Source of the DNA: Deinococcus gobiensis I-0
GTDB taxonomy: Bacteria; Deinococcota; Deinococci; Deinococcales; Deinococcaceae
DNA length: 64,000 nucleotides
Assembly: GCF_000252445.1 (NCBI RefSeq)
Contig: NC_017771.1
Coordinates: forward strand, 167,601-231,600
Direction: 5' to 3'
How positions within the stretch are numbered: the first letter of the stretch is position 1; each line of letters opens with the position of its first letter. Under the pieces are notes generated by a model. That model had not been told where the DNA came from. It did no database searches and worked only from the letters and a program-made list of their open reading frames with translations. This document shows positions 17,575 to 26,827 of the stretch, in pieces. A program made the position numbers and the translations under genes.

Positions 17575-17667
17575 ACGGGGTTTGTAATTGAACGACGGTT
17601 TTTGAAAGGCGTCAATCCCTGATGGCAGGTGACAGTCTCGCAAGACAGGCACCTTTACCATCAAGCC

Positions 17668-18156
17668 GTGCCCCGCAAACTTTGCCTTCCTTTGCTTCTT
17701 CTGGTCACATCATGCGCACCCGCTCAAGCGCAGCTCCAAGTAAAGACTCCAGCGTCAGCTGCATGTCCTCCTGATCAGACGACCCGTACACCTGTGATTG
17801 GTTTCATTGTCGAGGACGAATTCGGTGGAATTGATGGATTTCAGCATTCAGACGCTCTGACGGATGCGCTCGAAGAGGCAGGATTCAAGGTCAGCGGTCC
17901 TCACTATATCAATCTACTCGATCATGGTTCAGTCAAGATTTCCGGCAAAATACAGAATTGGCGCAATGCCAATGGGGATGAATCACGTAAACGTATTGGT
18001 CTAGTAGATATTGATATTATCGACCTCAATACTCAGGAACTTATTTTCAAATTTAAACAGCCTAGCGCAAAACTCGTTTTCCAGGCTCCGACTTTCGAAC
18101 AGGTAACTCAGCAGATTGTCGGAGAACTTTCCCAACGGTTTTGTCAGTTTAGGTAG
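17668..18156 (+). CDS. Putative lipoprotein of unknown function
   Basis: Starting from the GTG at 17668, the protein is 162 residues with a signal peptide ending in a lipobox (LLVTSC), then CPPDQTTRTPVIGFIVEDEFGGIDGF. An ATG at 17629 is in frame but gives an N-terminus less like a signal peptide. The mature part has repeated I/D-rich strands (IGLVDIDIIDLNTQELIFKF). It resembles a small periplasmic beta-sheet domain, but I do not recognise the family. It lies between IS982 and the large methylase-helicase gene. Confidence 0.6.
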   Translation: MPRKLCLPLLLLVTSCAPAQAQLQVKTPASAACPPDQTTRTPVIGFIVEDEFGGIDGFQHSDALTDALEEAGFKVSGPHYINLLDHGSVKISGKIQNWRNANGDESRKRIGLVDIDIIDLNTQELIFKFKQPSAKLVFQAPTFEQVTQQIVGELSQRFCQFR

Positions 18157-18190
18157 GCCTCTCTTCTCTTTGGCGCCTGGGTCGCGCCTT

Positions 18191-18238
18191 CCCTCACGCG
18201 GTTCGGCCTGACGGCCGACACCGCGTACCCCCGAGGGC
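18191..18238 (+). promoter_or_regulatory. Stem-loop before the methylase-helicase start codon
   Basis: CCCTC (18191-18195) is followed by a two-step stem, CGCGGT/ACCGCG outside and CGGCC/GGCCG inside, closing a TGAC loop (18209-18212). GAGGG (18233-18237) then lies directly before the ATG. CCCTC can pair with GAGGG, so the ribosome binding site may be sequestered. The same layout recurs at 50546, 52344 and 57004. Confidence 0.6.
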
Positions 18239-21200
18239 ATGACTAAAAAGTCCTTCGCGCTGCGCATCGTCACCGGCATCATGGCCCTCTTCGGTCTCAA
18301 CGAAGCCGCCAACGCCGTCCCGGCCGCCCTCCTCAAGACGGCCCAGCCTGACCGCGCGACGGTCTTCCAGGATCTCCTGCCCCTGAACGGCGAACTCCTG
18401 ACCGCGCAGGCCTCGCCCGACGTGGTGAGTGAAACCCAGCCTGCTCCCGCACCCGAGGGGCTGGCGTACGGCGTCGAAGCGACTGGTGGACAGGTGGCTG
18501 CTCGTCTCCAGGCCAACGCACTCGCCCGTCAGGCCATCCTCGCCCCTGAGCCGGACCTGAACGTTCTGCGCGCATACAGCGGTACGGGCGGCCTCGGTGA
18601 CCAGAGCGAGAGCATCGACCAGTTCTACACGCCTGGCGAGATCGGCGCCCTGATGTGGACCCTCGCCTGCCTGGGTCAGAAGCTCGACGATCCTAAGAAG
18701 CCGGTGCGCGCCCTCGAGCCCTCCTGCGGCAACGGCGGCCTCCTCGCACAGGCACCCGCTGGTCTGCACCTGACAGGCGTCGAGCTCGATCCGGTCGCCG
18801 GCCGCGCCGCGCAGCTGCTGCACCCCCACGCGGCCGTGCATGTCATGGCCCTGGAGTCCTACACCACCCGCTCCAGCGACCGCCTCTTCAACATGGCGGT
18901 GCTCAACCCGCCGTTCGGCACCCGGGGCGCCACGCGCGACCTGCATGAGCGGGACGAGGTACGCAGCGAGCGGTACTTCATGACCCAGACCCTACGCCGC
19001 GTCATGCACGGGGGCACCGTCGTCGCCCTGCTGCCCCTGAGCGTCCTGCACGGCCACCGTCACCGGGACTGGCGAGCGGCCCTGCTCCGTCAAGCGCTGC
19101 CCCTTCACGCGGTCGTGGTGCCCGAGGGAGCCTTCCGCGAGGCAGGCGCGGGCGTGACCACCGCCCTCCTCGTCCTGCGCCGCCACGACGTCGGGGTCGC
19201 CGAGGGGTGCGCCCTGCACACCGACACCCAGCTCACGGAAATGCTCCTCCGTCACTGCCCGGACATGACCCATCAGACCCTCGTTCAGGGCTTCATCGAG
19301 GGCAAGGGGCTCGTCCAGAGCACCGAAACGGAGGGCGAGTGGACCCACGCCCTCGCCCTGAACCTGCAGGCCAACCACCTCGGCCGCGTGCGGGCCGACT
19401 TCACCACTGGCCGCTTCGGTCAGCCCGCCCTCCGGGGGGAAGTGCGTGCGGACACCTCGGCCGTCGTGACCCAGCTTCAGGCCGCCCAGAAGTCCGCGCC
19501 CATCACCTTGCGGAGCATGACGGAAACGATTCGCAGCCTGCACGGGGATCAGGCCGCTCAAGCATTCTTCGAAGCGAGCGAGGAGGCCCAGCTCTTCCCG
19601 ATCGCCGAGGGCACCCTGAGCACCGACCGCCGGTACTGCTTCCGCCTCGGGGAATGGCAGGTCACGGACGACTTCGCCGACCCACGCGTCTTCCACGCCG
19701 CGGAGCTCGCCCAGACCCTGGAGAGCTACCTGCACGCCCGCACGGCTGGCCGCGTGGAAACCCCCCGTCGCCGGGCGCTGGTGCAGGCCCGCTTCCAGGC
19801 CTATGTACGTCAGCACGGAAACTTCAACCGCCAGCGGTTCCTGCGCCTGGTCGACGCCTACCCCCTGTTCTCCCTGCTCCTGAGCCACATCACCGAGTCG
19901 GGTGAACTGCACCTTCCCAGTGATGCCGACGTCCGCCTGCCCATCACCGGCCAGGGCGTCGAGGAGATTGCCGGGCAGCTGGCGGACCTGCTGACCCTCA
20001 CCGAGGACACGCTCAGCGATTACGCCGGAGTCAGCGCAGAAGAGGCGGCCGCGTTCCTGAGCACCCATTACGCCTTCGATGGGGAGCGCTGGATCGAACC
20101 CGGTCTCTACTACGCCGGGCACGCCATCCTCCGCTCTGGAGAAGCCCGCGACCTCGCCCGGGCCTTCAGCGGCCACCGCCGCGAGGCGCTGCTCGCTCAG
20201 GCCGACGAGTTCATGACCCGCGTGCGCCGCACCCCCGTCGCCGACCTGAACCTCTTGCCCCGCGACCCAGTCATCCCGGTGGCCGCGCTCGAGGCCTGGG
20301 TCAACACCTACCTCGATGCCGCGCAGAACGGCAAACCCCTGCTCAACGTCGAGCGCACCCGCGGTGCCGTCAAGCTCAGCGTTCGCGCCAGTGCCGGTGA
20401 CGAGCTTGTGCAGGCCCGCAGCGCCTTCGATTTCGAGCAGAGCCGTGCCCTCGAAGCCTTCCTCAATCACAAGACGGAGGTCGAGAACGTTCGCGGCGCG
20501 AAAGAGATGAGCAAGGACGAGTACACGGCGGCCCGTACCCTGGCCATCGAGGACGCCCGGCAGTACGAGGCACAGGTCACCCGCCACTTCCAGGCCTGGT
20601 TGCCGGAGAGCGCCTTCGCGCAACTCGTCGAGGACGCCTACACCTTCGCCCGTGGGGCCACGCTCCGCGCGCAGGGCAGTACGCGCTCCCTGGCGATTGC
20701 CGGCTATCAGGGCAAGGCCCCGCACCCGTACCAGCTCATGGACGTGCGGACCATGGCGATGACCTCGGGGATGGTCAACAACTACGACGTCGGTCTGGGA
20801 AAAACGATCAAGATGCTGCTGCTCATCGGCTACCTCAAGATGTGTGGCCGGGCATCCCGTCCCATCATCAGCGTCCCCGCTGGACTCGTGAGCAACTGGG
20901 CGACGAACGCCCGGGAGGCTTACCCGAGCTGGAACATCGTCACGGTCGGGATGAGCGTGCGCCACGACAAGAAGGGCCATGTCGTCTACAAGCGCAAGCG
21001 CGACGGCTCGTACATGCTCAAGGACGGGCAGCGCATCGAGGCCTGGACCAAGGACACCCCTGCAGTCAAGAAGACCAAGATCGCCTCCCTGGCGGCCGGC
21101 ACGGTGGACCTCATCATCATGAGTCGGGAGGCCCTGACCAGCCTGCCGATGCTCCGGGAGAACCGCCAGCGGCTGATCATGGACGACCCGCAGTACCTGC

Positions 21201-23428
21201 GCAACCTCGAGACGCAGGACGCCTTCGAGGGCCAGCCCCGCCGCGGCCGCCACCAGGAATTGGTCCGCCAGCTCGGGGTCTTCGGCGCGATGATGAGCCG
21301 CGTCAACGTCGCGCAGCCGGGCGACCTATGCTTCGAGGTCCTGGGTTGCGATTTCCTCGGTCACGATGAGGCGCATGGGCTGAAGAATTTGGCATCCCCT
21401 CCGGCCGTTTTTGGCGAAACGCCCCGCTTTCTGGGCGCTGGGGGCGAGTCACAGCGTTCGCTCGACGCCCTGCACAAGGGACGCTACATCCGCGAGCGGG
21501 GGGGCAGCACCTTCGCCTTCACGGCCAGTTGGGTCAAGAACAGTCCGCTGGAGATCGGCGCGATGCTGAGCATGGTCACGGACGCCCTGCCATCTTACGG
21601 TCTACCCACGGGGGAAGCCCTGATGGATCAGTACCTCAAGATCGAACCGCAGATCATCACGGGCATGGACGGCAGCGTCGACGTCAAGCCGTGCGTGACG
21701 GGCTTCCGGCGGCTGCGGGAGTTGCGTCACATCATCTCCAATCACGTCATCAGTCGGACGTACGGCGATCCCGAGGTCGTGACCGGTACCGGGCAACCCC
21801 TGGCCGTACCCACCGCAGAAGTCGACGAGGTGATGATCGACATGAGTGCGGAGCAGGCGCACCTCTACACCAGCCTGCGCGAGCGGGCCCGGAACGCCGA
21901 CGCGCGCGCGAAGGGACCCAACCACCCCTTTGCGATCCAGTGGGAGATGCGCAAACTCTCCATCGACCCGGTGCTCCTGAATATCGCTGGGCCCAACCCC
22001 CGCTTCGAGCGCATCGCCGAACTCGCCCTGGAAAACCGCGCGACCGGCGGCAAGGGGCTGGTCTTCCTCAGCATTGGCGAGAAACAGGGGGCCTTCACTC
22101 GCCTGAAGAACACCCTCGTTGCGGCTGGCTATCCCGCGCATGAGATTGCCATCGTCTCCAGCGACACCCACAAGAGCAGCGTGGAGCGCCAGGACCTGGA
22201 GGACGATTACAACTACGGCGACCTCTCCCTGATTCTGGGGACGGACGTGCTCGGTCAGGGCTTCAATCTCCAGGTGGGCACCAGCCTGATCATCAACGCG
22301 GACATGCCCTGGAACTTCGAGGAGATCCGCCAGCGGGTCGGGCGCGGCGCGCGGCAGGGCAACACCGTCGCCAAGCTCCGCAACGTCTACCTGCTCATGC
22401 GCGGCTCGTTCGACACCCTGACCTACACCATCATGTCCGGGAAGAAGTCCTGGCTCTCGCAGCTGTGGGACAGTGAGATCGACGAACTCGGCAACTCCGG
22501 GCAGGGCTTCTCCGGCGAGGAAATGGCGCTGCTCATGAGCGACGACGTGGAGGCCACCCGGGCGCAGATCCTGTCCAAGAAGACGGAACTCGCCGAACGC
22601 ACTGGCCGCGCCGCTCTGGAGCGTCAGCTCGAAAGCCTCGCGGCGGCCCTGAATGCCCGGGACGTCGTGCAGCAGCGCTACGAGAAAGGCCGGCGGCGCA
22701 AGTACGGGCTGACCGCGAACGACCACGTGCGCGTCCGGGTGGCGCGGGGCGTGTTCGATCAGCGCGTGACGGCCCTGAAGCAGATGGGGGACTTCCCCTT
22801 GGCGCGGCTCGTGGACTACACCGGCGAGATCTTCTGGTTCGGGCTGCTGCCGGTCCACGAGGGCCTGGGCTTCAAGGCCGACGATCAGCGCTTCACCGTG
22901 CGGCAGGTCACGACCGGGGTCATCATGGCGACGAGCGAGAAAGGCGAATCGCGCACCTTCACGGGCAGTCAGCTCATGCGAGCCACCGACTTCACGCCGA
23001 ACGCGGACGCTGGGCTCTACCAGGCCGCGGCCGCGCTGGAAGTCCCGCGCATCGCCCTGAGCGAGGCCTTGCAGGTGTACGTGATAGACAGCCGCCTGGC
23101 GAAGAAGGTCTGCCCGCGCGACCCGGAACTGGTGGTGAGCCTGTCCTTGAGTGGGCAGCGGGTGGAACTGGTGAATCCAGAGGATGCCTTCGGCCTGATG
23201 AGCCGCCTGATCTGCAAGGAAACGGTGATGCACTTCCAGGTGCAGACGGTGGACGGCGTACAGGTCGTGCAGCAGGTGATCGTGCTCTCGGCCGTGGACA
23301 GCGTGCTCGACAAGACCAAGCAGACGAAGGCCAGCCCGAAGCTGCACGCCCGGCTGCTGCAGCTCGTGGCCCGCGTGCTGGGGGCGGAGGTCGTGGAGCA
23401 CGTGGCCAGTCCCGCGCAGGCGGCATAA
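18239..23428 (+). CDS. Giant N6-adenine DNA methylase fused to a superfamily 2 helicase
   Basis: A 1729-residue protein. The methylase part has the SAM motif EPSCGNG (160-166) and catalytic NPPFG (223-227). A long middle region follows. The SNF2-like helicase part has Walker A GLGKT (852-856), DEAH (1043-1046) and a C-terminal helicase lobe with RQRVGRGARQGN (1364-1375). Such fusions occur on plasmids and phages; the P1 antirestriction protein DarB and COG4646-type proteins are the closest I can name. It may modify or protect plasmid DNA, or act in conjugation or defence. The N-terminus (FALRIVTGIMALFGLNEAANA) looks like a signal peptide, which is odd for a DNA enzyme, so a later start cannot be excluded. 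Confidence 0.82.
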   Translation: MTKKSFALRIVTGIMALFGLNEAANAVPAALLKTAQPDRATVFQDLLPLNGELLTAQASPDVVSETQPAPAPEGLAYGVEATGGQVAARLQANALARQAILAPEPDLNVLRAYSGTGGLGDQSESIDQFYTPGEIGALMWTLACLGQKLDDPKKPVRALEPSCGNGGLLAQAPAGLHLTGVELDPVAGRAAQLLHPHAAVHVMALESYTTRSSDRLFNMAVLNPPFGTRGATRDLHERDEVRSERYFMTQTLRRVMHGGTVVALLPLSVLHGHRHRDWRAALLRQALPLHAVVVPEGAFREAGAGVTTALLVLRRHDVGVAEGCALHTDTQLTEMLLRHCPDMTHQTLVQGFIEGKGLVQSTETEGEWTHALALNLQANHLGRVRADFTTGRFGQPALRGEVRADTSAVVTQLQAAQKSAPITLRSMTETIRSLHGDQAAQAFFEASEEAQLFPIAEGTLSTDRRYCFRLGEWQVTDDFADPRVFHAAELAQTLESYLHARTAGRVETPRRRALVQARFQAYVRQHGNFNRQRFLRLVDAYPLFSLLLSHITESGELHLPSDADVRLPITGQGVEEIAGQLADLLTLTEDTLSDYAGVSAEEAAAFLSTHYAFDGERWIEPGLYYAGHAILRSGEARDLARAFSGHRREALLAQADEFMTRVRRTPVADLNLLPRDPVIPVAALEAWVNTYLDAAQNGKPLLNVERTRGAVKLSVRASAGDELVQARSAFDFEQSRALEAFLNHKTEVENVRGAKEMSKDEYTAARTLAIEDARQYEAQVTRHFQAWLPESAFAQLVEDAYTFARGATLRAQGSTRSLAIAGYQGKAPHPYQLMDVRTMAMTSGMVNNYDVGLGKTIKMLLLIGYLKMCGRASRPIISVPAGLVSNWATNAREAYPSWNIVTVGMSVRHDKKGHVVYKRKRDGSYMLKDGQRIEAWTKDTPAVKKTKIASLAAGTVDLIIMSREALTSLPMLRENRQRLIMDDPQYLRNLETQDAFEGQPRRGRHQELVRQLGVFGAMMSRVNVAQPGDLCFEVLGCDFLGHDEAHGLKNLASPPAVFGETPRFLGAGGESQRSLDALHKGRYIRERGGSTFAFTASWVKNSPLEIGAMLSMVTDALPSYGLPTGEALMDQYLKIEPQIITGMDGSVDVKPCVTGFRRLRELRHIISNHVISRTYGDPEVVTGTGQPLAVPTAEVDEVMIDMSAEQAHLYTSLRERARNADARAKGPNHPFAIQWEMRKLSIDPVLLNIAGPNPRFERIAELALENRATGGKGLVFLSIGEKQGAFTRLKNTLVAAGYPAHEIAIVSSDTHKSSVERQDLEDDYNYGDLSLILGTDVLGQGFNLQVGTSLIINADMPWNFEEIRQRVGRGARQGNTVAKLRNVYLLMRGSFDTLTYTIMSGKKSWLSQLWDSEIDELGNSGQGFSGEEMALLMSDDVEATRAQILSKKTELAERTGRAALERQLESLAAALNARDVVQQRYEKGRRRKYGLTANDHVRVRVARGVFDQRVTALKQMGDFPLARLVDYTGEIFWFGLLPVHEGLGFKADDQRFTVRQVTTGVIMATSEKGESRTFTGSQLMRATDFTPNADAGLYQAAAALEVPRIALSEALQVYVIDSRLAKKVCPRDPELVVSLSLSGQRVELVNPEDAFGLMSRLICKETVMHFQVQTVDGVQVVQQVIVLSAVDSVLDKTKQTKASPKLHARLLQLVARVLGAEVVEHVASPAQAA

Positions 23429-23441
23429 GCGCAGAACCCTC

Positions 23442-23464
23442 TCCGGGGGAAAACCTCCCCCGGA
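23442..23464 (+). other. Strong hairpin between backbone genes
   Basis: TCCGGGGG (23442-23449) pairs with CCCCCGGA (23457-23464) over a 7-base A-rich loop. There is no T-run after it, so it is unlikely to be a classic terminator. It sits 14 bases after the methylase-helicase stop and just before the next start, as do other hairpins in this backbone. Confidence 0.6.
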
Positions 23465-23477
23465 AGGCCTTGGGCGG

Positions 23478-23789
23478 GTGCATCAACACCAAGAGACCGG
23501 TGCCTGGAATGCCTGGGAGGCCCGTGAGCGTGCCATTCGCGCCGTACGCACCCATGCGGTGATTGGGCCCCAGGTGCGCGCAGCGGTGCAGGCCTCCGAG
23601 CGGGCGCAACAGGCCACCCGCACCGCCGCGCGGAGGCAGCAGCACGCCCTACGCGGCGTAGCCCGACAACACCTTCGGGACGCCGTGGCCTTGGCACGGG
23701 AGATCGCCCAGCCCTTCTATCCCTATCCCGTCACGGACTTCGACGTCCGCTGCATCGTCCTCGGCGTCCTCCACCCGCCCCAGGCGTAG
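23478..23789 (+). CDS. Small Ala/Arg-rich protein of unknown function
   Basis: A 103-residue protein from a GTG at 23478, mostly charged and alpha-helical (ARERAIRAVRTHAVIG, ASERAQQATRTAARRQQ). It ends with a short hydrophobic-aromatic segment (PFYPYPVTDFDVRCIVLGVL). No known domain is recognised. It lies in line with the methylase-helicase gene and is followed by a terminator. Codon use is as GC-rich as its neighbours, which supports real coding. Confidence 0.5.
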   Translation: MHQHQETGAWNAWEARERAIRAVRTHAVIGPQVRAAVQASERAQQATRTAARRQQHALRGVARQHLRDAVALAREIAQPFYPYPVTDFDVRCIVLGVLHPPQA

Positions 23790-23801
23790 ATCGCCCCCTC
23801 C

Positions 23802-23838
23802 CCGCCCCGAACCAGGGAAGGTTCGGGCGGCCCTTTTG
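23802..23838 (+). terminator. Rho-independent terminator
   Basis: CCGCCCCGAACC (23802-23813) pairs with GGTTCGGGCGG (23820-23830), one bulged C, loop AGGGAA. It is followed by CCCTTTTGT. It lies just after the stop of the small protein gene and would end the methylase-helicase transcript. Confidence 0.75.
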
Positions 23839-23881
23839 TCTCGGAGATCCGGCCCGCAGCGGCCTTCTCAAAGGAGCCAGC

Positions 23882-24580
23882 ATGACAAGCGACACCCCCT
23901 TCACTGCCCTCGAGGAGATTCAGGAGGCCTTCTTCTGGGCTGCCGCGCCCCCCATCCCCAGCGTCGATACGACCGTTCCGCTTCCGGAAGGCGGAACAGC
24001 CACGGTCGTAGGCTACGTGCTCGAGGAGGCGAATGCCGCGCCCCGTCGGTGGCTCAATCTGCAGGTGCGGACCGAGGAGGGCATGCTGCGCATTCTGCCC
24101 GCTCAGGCCCTCGATCAAGGCCTGGGCGCGTCCACTGAACCGGTGCGGATCGCCCTCAGTGCCTTGGGGACCGTCCGCGCCCGCCTGGCCCGGGGCTTCT
24201 CCCTCGAAGCCGGGACCGATCAGTTACTCGCCGGGGGCGTGCCCTTCGCCAGCCTCGCGTTCCTGGGGCCCGTGATCAGTACCCTGCTCGGGGGGGAGGG
24301 GAAGTACCTCCTGCGCCCCGGACCGGGGGCCCTCGAAGGCCTGCGCCACGCCTGGCCGGAACTGGAACTCGCGGTCGTGGGCGACACGCTGATCTGGGCG
24401 TACAGCCCCCTGCTCGCCGAACTGAGTCCGGACACGCTCCGGCGGATTCAGCCCATCTTGCAGCAGGGCGGTGCCCAGCCGGGACGGCAGCTGCTGCGGG
24501 TGGCCGGGGAGGAACGCGTCCTCCAGGTCATGCGCACGGCCTTCGGTCCGTCCTTGTCGAGCACGCCCTCTCCCTCCTGA
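23882..24580 (+). CDS. Backbone protein of unknown function
   Basis: A 232-residue, Leu/Ala-rich protein with the ATG at 23882 and a good ribosome site (AAAGGAG) eight bases upstream. No transmembrane segment or catalytic motif stands out. A Gly-rich turn, LLGGEGKYLLRPGPGALEGL, may mark a domain boundary. It starts the transcript after the terminator at 23838 and is followed by a hairpin and another unknown gene, so the two probably form one operon. Confidence 0.6.
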   Translation: MTSDTPFTALEEIQEAFFWAAAPPIPSVDTTVPLPEGGTATVVGYVLEEANAAPRRWLNLQVRTEEGMLRILPAQALDQGLGASTEPVRIALSALGTVRARLARGFSLEAGTDQLLAGGVPFASLAFLGPVISTLLGGEGKYLLRPGPGALEGLRHAWPELELAVVGDTLIWAYSPLLAELSPDTLRRIQPILQQGGAQPGRQLLRVAGEERVLQVMRTAFGPSLSSTPSPS

Positions 24581-24587
24581 ACGGACC

Positions 24588-24608
24588 CTCCCCCCCTCGC
24601 GGGGGGAG
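24588..24608 (+). other. Hairpin between backbone genes
   Basis: CTCCCCCC (24588-24595) pairs perfectly with GGGGGGAG (24601-24608) over a CTCGC loop. It lies eight bases after one stop and ten before the next start, overlapping the likely ribosome binding site of the following gene (GGGGGGAGTGG). Confidence 0.6.
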
Positions 24609-24618
24609 TGGTCATGGC

Positions 24619-25458
24619 ATGCGAACCCTGGCCACCGATGGTGACACCGCGCGCGCCCTGCGCGCGTACTTCGAGAAGCGCAAGCAGCCTGGAAGCCACA
24701 TCGCCGGACTGGAGCTCAACGGCGACGTCGCCTACCTCGCGGTCACGCGTCAGGGACTCACTGAAGCCTTTGTGGTCGAGCTCTCGCCGCTGCCGACCCG
24801 ACCTTTCGGCCACGATCTCGCTCTGGGGCCGGTGCAGCGCGAGCAGCAGGGACCGGTACACTGCGAAGTCAGTCCGGCGTTCCTCAAGCACCTGTCGCCC
24901 CTCTCGCCGATGTTCACCACCCCAGAAGGGGAGGCCTGGCGGAGCCGTGCGACCGCTCACGCGCAGCGCCAGGCGCGCAGCCAGAAGGGCGACGTGCTTC
25001 TGGGCACCTACGGCAGTGCGCGCGGGTGCATCTCGTACGACGAAGAGGCCAAGAACGCCTTCAAGGCCGACAGCATCCGCTACCTCAAACGTCTGGCGAA
25101 GGCCCTGGACTATCCCACAGCCGAGGGGCGTCCCCACGCCGTCACGTGGAACGCCGGCGGCGTCGCGGTCAGCGGAGAAGCCATGTTGCACCTGCAGGTC
25201 GACGCGGGATTGATCGTGATGGTCGAAGTCTTCGCCTCTGGCACGAGTGGCCGGACGAGCCCGAGCGGCACAGCCATCATGTGGCGGTTTGAGAACTCGA
25301 CCGGGAAGGGCAACCGCTACCCCCACCCGAATCAGTGGCCCCTCTGGTCTCTCAGTGTCCCGGAGTTGGCCAGGGCCATTCGTGACGAAGCGGCTCGATT
25401 CTTGAGCCGCCCAGCGCAAGTCCCCGCACTGCCGACCGCACTGCCGGTGGCGAGCTGA
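24619..25458 (+). CDS. Backbone protein of unknown function
   Basis: A 279-residue protein with no recognised domain. It contains a mid-region rich in charged residues (GDVLLGTYGSARGCISYDEEAKNAF) and a beta-rich stretch (GVAVSGEAMLHLQVDAGLIVMVEVFASG). Its stop overlaps the start of the next frame (TGATG at 25456-25460), so it is co-translated with the truncated gene that follows. Confidence 0.6.
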   Translation: MRTLATDGDTARALRAYFEKRKQPGSHIAGLELNGDVAYLAVTRQGLTEAFVVELSPLPTRPFGHDLALGPVQREQQGPVHCEVSPAFLKHLSPLSPMFTTPEGEAWRSRATAHAQRQARSQKGDVLLGTYGSARGCISYDEEAKNAFKADSIRYLKRLAKALDYPTAEGRPHAVTWNAGGVAVSGEAMLHLQVDAGLIVMVEVFASGTSGRTSPSGTAIMWRFENSTGKGNRYPHPNQWPLWSLSVPELARAIRDEAARFLSRPAQVPALPTALPVAS

Positions 25459-25571
25459 TGCTCTATCTCGCTTCGACAAACTCCGATCTTGATGCCCTGA
25501 ACGCTCATCCGCGTATCGGCGTCATGATCGGCCCGCGGGTCAGTGGACTGGGCAGCATTCAAGCCGGGTAG
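25458..25571 (+). pseudogene. N-terminal fragment of a gene split by the 20.6-kb island
   Basis: The ATG at 25458 overlaps the previous stop. Thirty-seven codons read MLYLASTNSDLD, then IGVMIGPRVSG, before a stop at 25569. The stretch resembles the N-terminus of a phage/plasmid protein family whose next block contains W-A-x-D-x-G. That block appears at the beginning of the frame at 46247. I infer that the two are halves of one gene and that the last codons before the stop already belong to the inserted DNA. Confidence 0.5.
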
Positions 25572-25627
25572 ATTAAACGTACTTTCGGTTATTAGGTTCG
25601 TCAGCTGCCGCCTCCGCGAGGTCTGTC

Positions 25628-26827
25628 ATGCTCACTCCCCTCAGTCGACCTGAAATTGCTGCTCGCCCCGGTGCCCTCCCTCCTTTCATCCTCCTTGACG
25701 CGCATGGACAGGAAATCCAAGCAATCAGTGAGTACCTTCGAGAGCTCACCGCTACGGATTGCAGCCCAGCGACCATCAAGTCGTACGCTTATGCGCTCTT
25801 GTCTTGGCTCCGCTTCCTCACCCCCCACACCCTTGACTGGCAGGCTGCTCAGCCCGTTCATGTCCGCACTTACGTCCTCTGGCTCCGTACCGCCGACAAC
25901 CCTGCCCGACAGCATCGCCCGGACCGTCCACCTGCCGGAAGTTACAACGCAAAAACGGGAAAGTCCGTTCTGGCCAAGGGCTATAAGCCTTCAACTATCA
26001 ATCATCATCTCAGCGTCATTTCCGGGATTTACCAGCATCTTCTCTCGCTGGAACTCATTCGTCGCAACCCTGTCCCCCAAAGGCTCCGGGGTGAGCGACG
26101 TTACGCGCACCATCGCCCCGGCGATCCCTTTCAGCGCACGGCTCGGAACCTCTACCGGCAGAAACAGCCATCCCGTACGCCGCGGGCCCTGTCTGACGAC
26201 CTCTGGCGTGAGCTCCTGACCTCGCTGACCTGTCACCGTGACCGGGCTCTCTTTTGCCTGCTTATTTCCGCTGCTCCACGCGCCCAAGAACTGCTTGATA
26301 TGACGATGAGTGATCTCGATTGGGGGAACCAACGCGTGCGCCTGATCAGTAAAGGCTCTCGAGAACCCGAGTGGGTAGCGGCATCAAGTGAGTTTTTCCA
26401 TTGGTTGCGCCTATACCTCACGGAACTTCGTCCACTTTCCCCTCTCGGCGCCCTCTGGCTGACGACCCGAGGGACACGAAAGCCCATGACCTACACGACC
26501 CTCCGAGCTGTGCTCACACGGGCGAACCAAAAACTTGGAACCAACCTCTCCCTTCATGACTTCCGTCATACCTGTGCGATGCGCCTAGCCAACGATCCGA
26601 CCATGACTCTTCCTGATATTCAGCGTCATCTGCGACATCGGGATATTTCCACCACACAGACATACCTTCGTGCCCGTTCAGAAGAGGTCGCCAAGCGTGT
26701 ACAAGCGCATCATCATGCCCTCAGTCAACCTCACCCAACACCTCCAGAGAGGTCTGACACTTCACCAAGTTGGCAGTACGATCCTCAGGATCTCCTCCTT
26801 CTTCTCGGCCCGGAAGCTCCACAATGA
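25628..26827 (+). CDS. Tyrosine recombinase, Tn554 TnpA-like
   Basis: A 399-residue tyrosine recombinase. A SAM-like N-terminal core-binding domain (SPATIKSYAYALLSWLRFL) precedes the catalytic domain. Catalytic residues: Arg in APRAQELLDM, His-x-x-Arg in LHDFRHTCAMRL, His in LRHRDISTTQTYLRA and its Tyr nucleophile. It overlaps the second recombinase gene by four bases (ATGA), as tnpA and tnpB do in Tn554-like elements. It is probably the integrase that placed the island or its left part. Confidence 0.85.
   Translation: MLTPLSRPEIAARPGALPPFILLDAHGQEIQAISEYLRELTATDCSPATIKSYAYALLSWLRFLTPHTLDWQAAQPVHVRTYVLWLRTADNPARQHRPDRPPAGSYNAKTGKSVLAKGYKPSTINHHLSVISGIYQHLLSLELIRRNPVPQRLRGERRYAHHRPGDPFQRTARNLYRQKQPSRTPRALSDDLWRELLTSLTCHRDRALFCLLISAAPRAQELLDMTMSDLDWGNQRVRLISKGSREPEWVAASSEFFHWLRLYLTELRPLSPLGALWLTTRGTRKPMTYTTLRAVLTRANQKLGTNLSLHDFRHTCAMRLANDPTMTLPDIQRHLRHRDISTTQTYLRARSEEVAKRVQAHHHALSQPHPTPPERSDTSPSWQYDPQDLLLLLGPEAPQ

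Larger units (their letters stand above)
16736..17581 (+). mobile_element. IS982-family element
   Basis: The left end, ACCTCGTTTAGGGCTCG (from 16736), matches the inverted right end, ACCCCGTTTAGGGTTGG (from 17581). The ACC terminus is typical of IS982. The unit is 846 bases with one transposase gene. No target duplication is visible. The element truncates the Ig-like gene on its left. A nearly identical 3' fragment of the same IS lies at 36471-36877. Confidence 0.85.

Noticed and set aside
16727..17591. Target duplication around the complete IS982 copy
   Set aside because: Left flank GAATCCCTA and right flank TTGTAATTG do not match.
18992..23401. Long minus-strand open frames (753 and 599 codons) opposite the methylase-helicase
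   Set aside because: They are shadows of GC-rich coding on the plus strand and contain no domain; the plus frame has clear methylase and helicase motifs.
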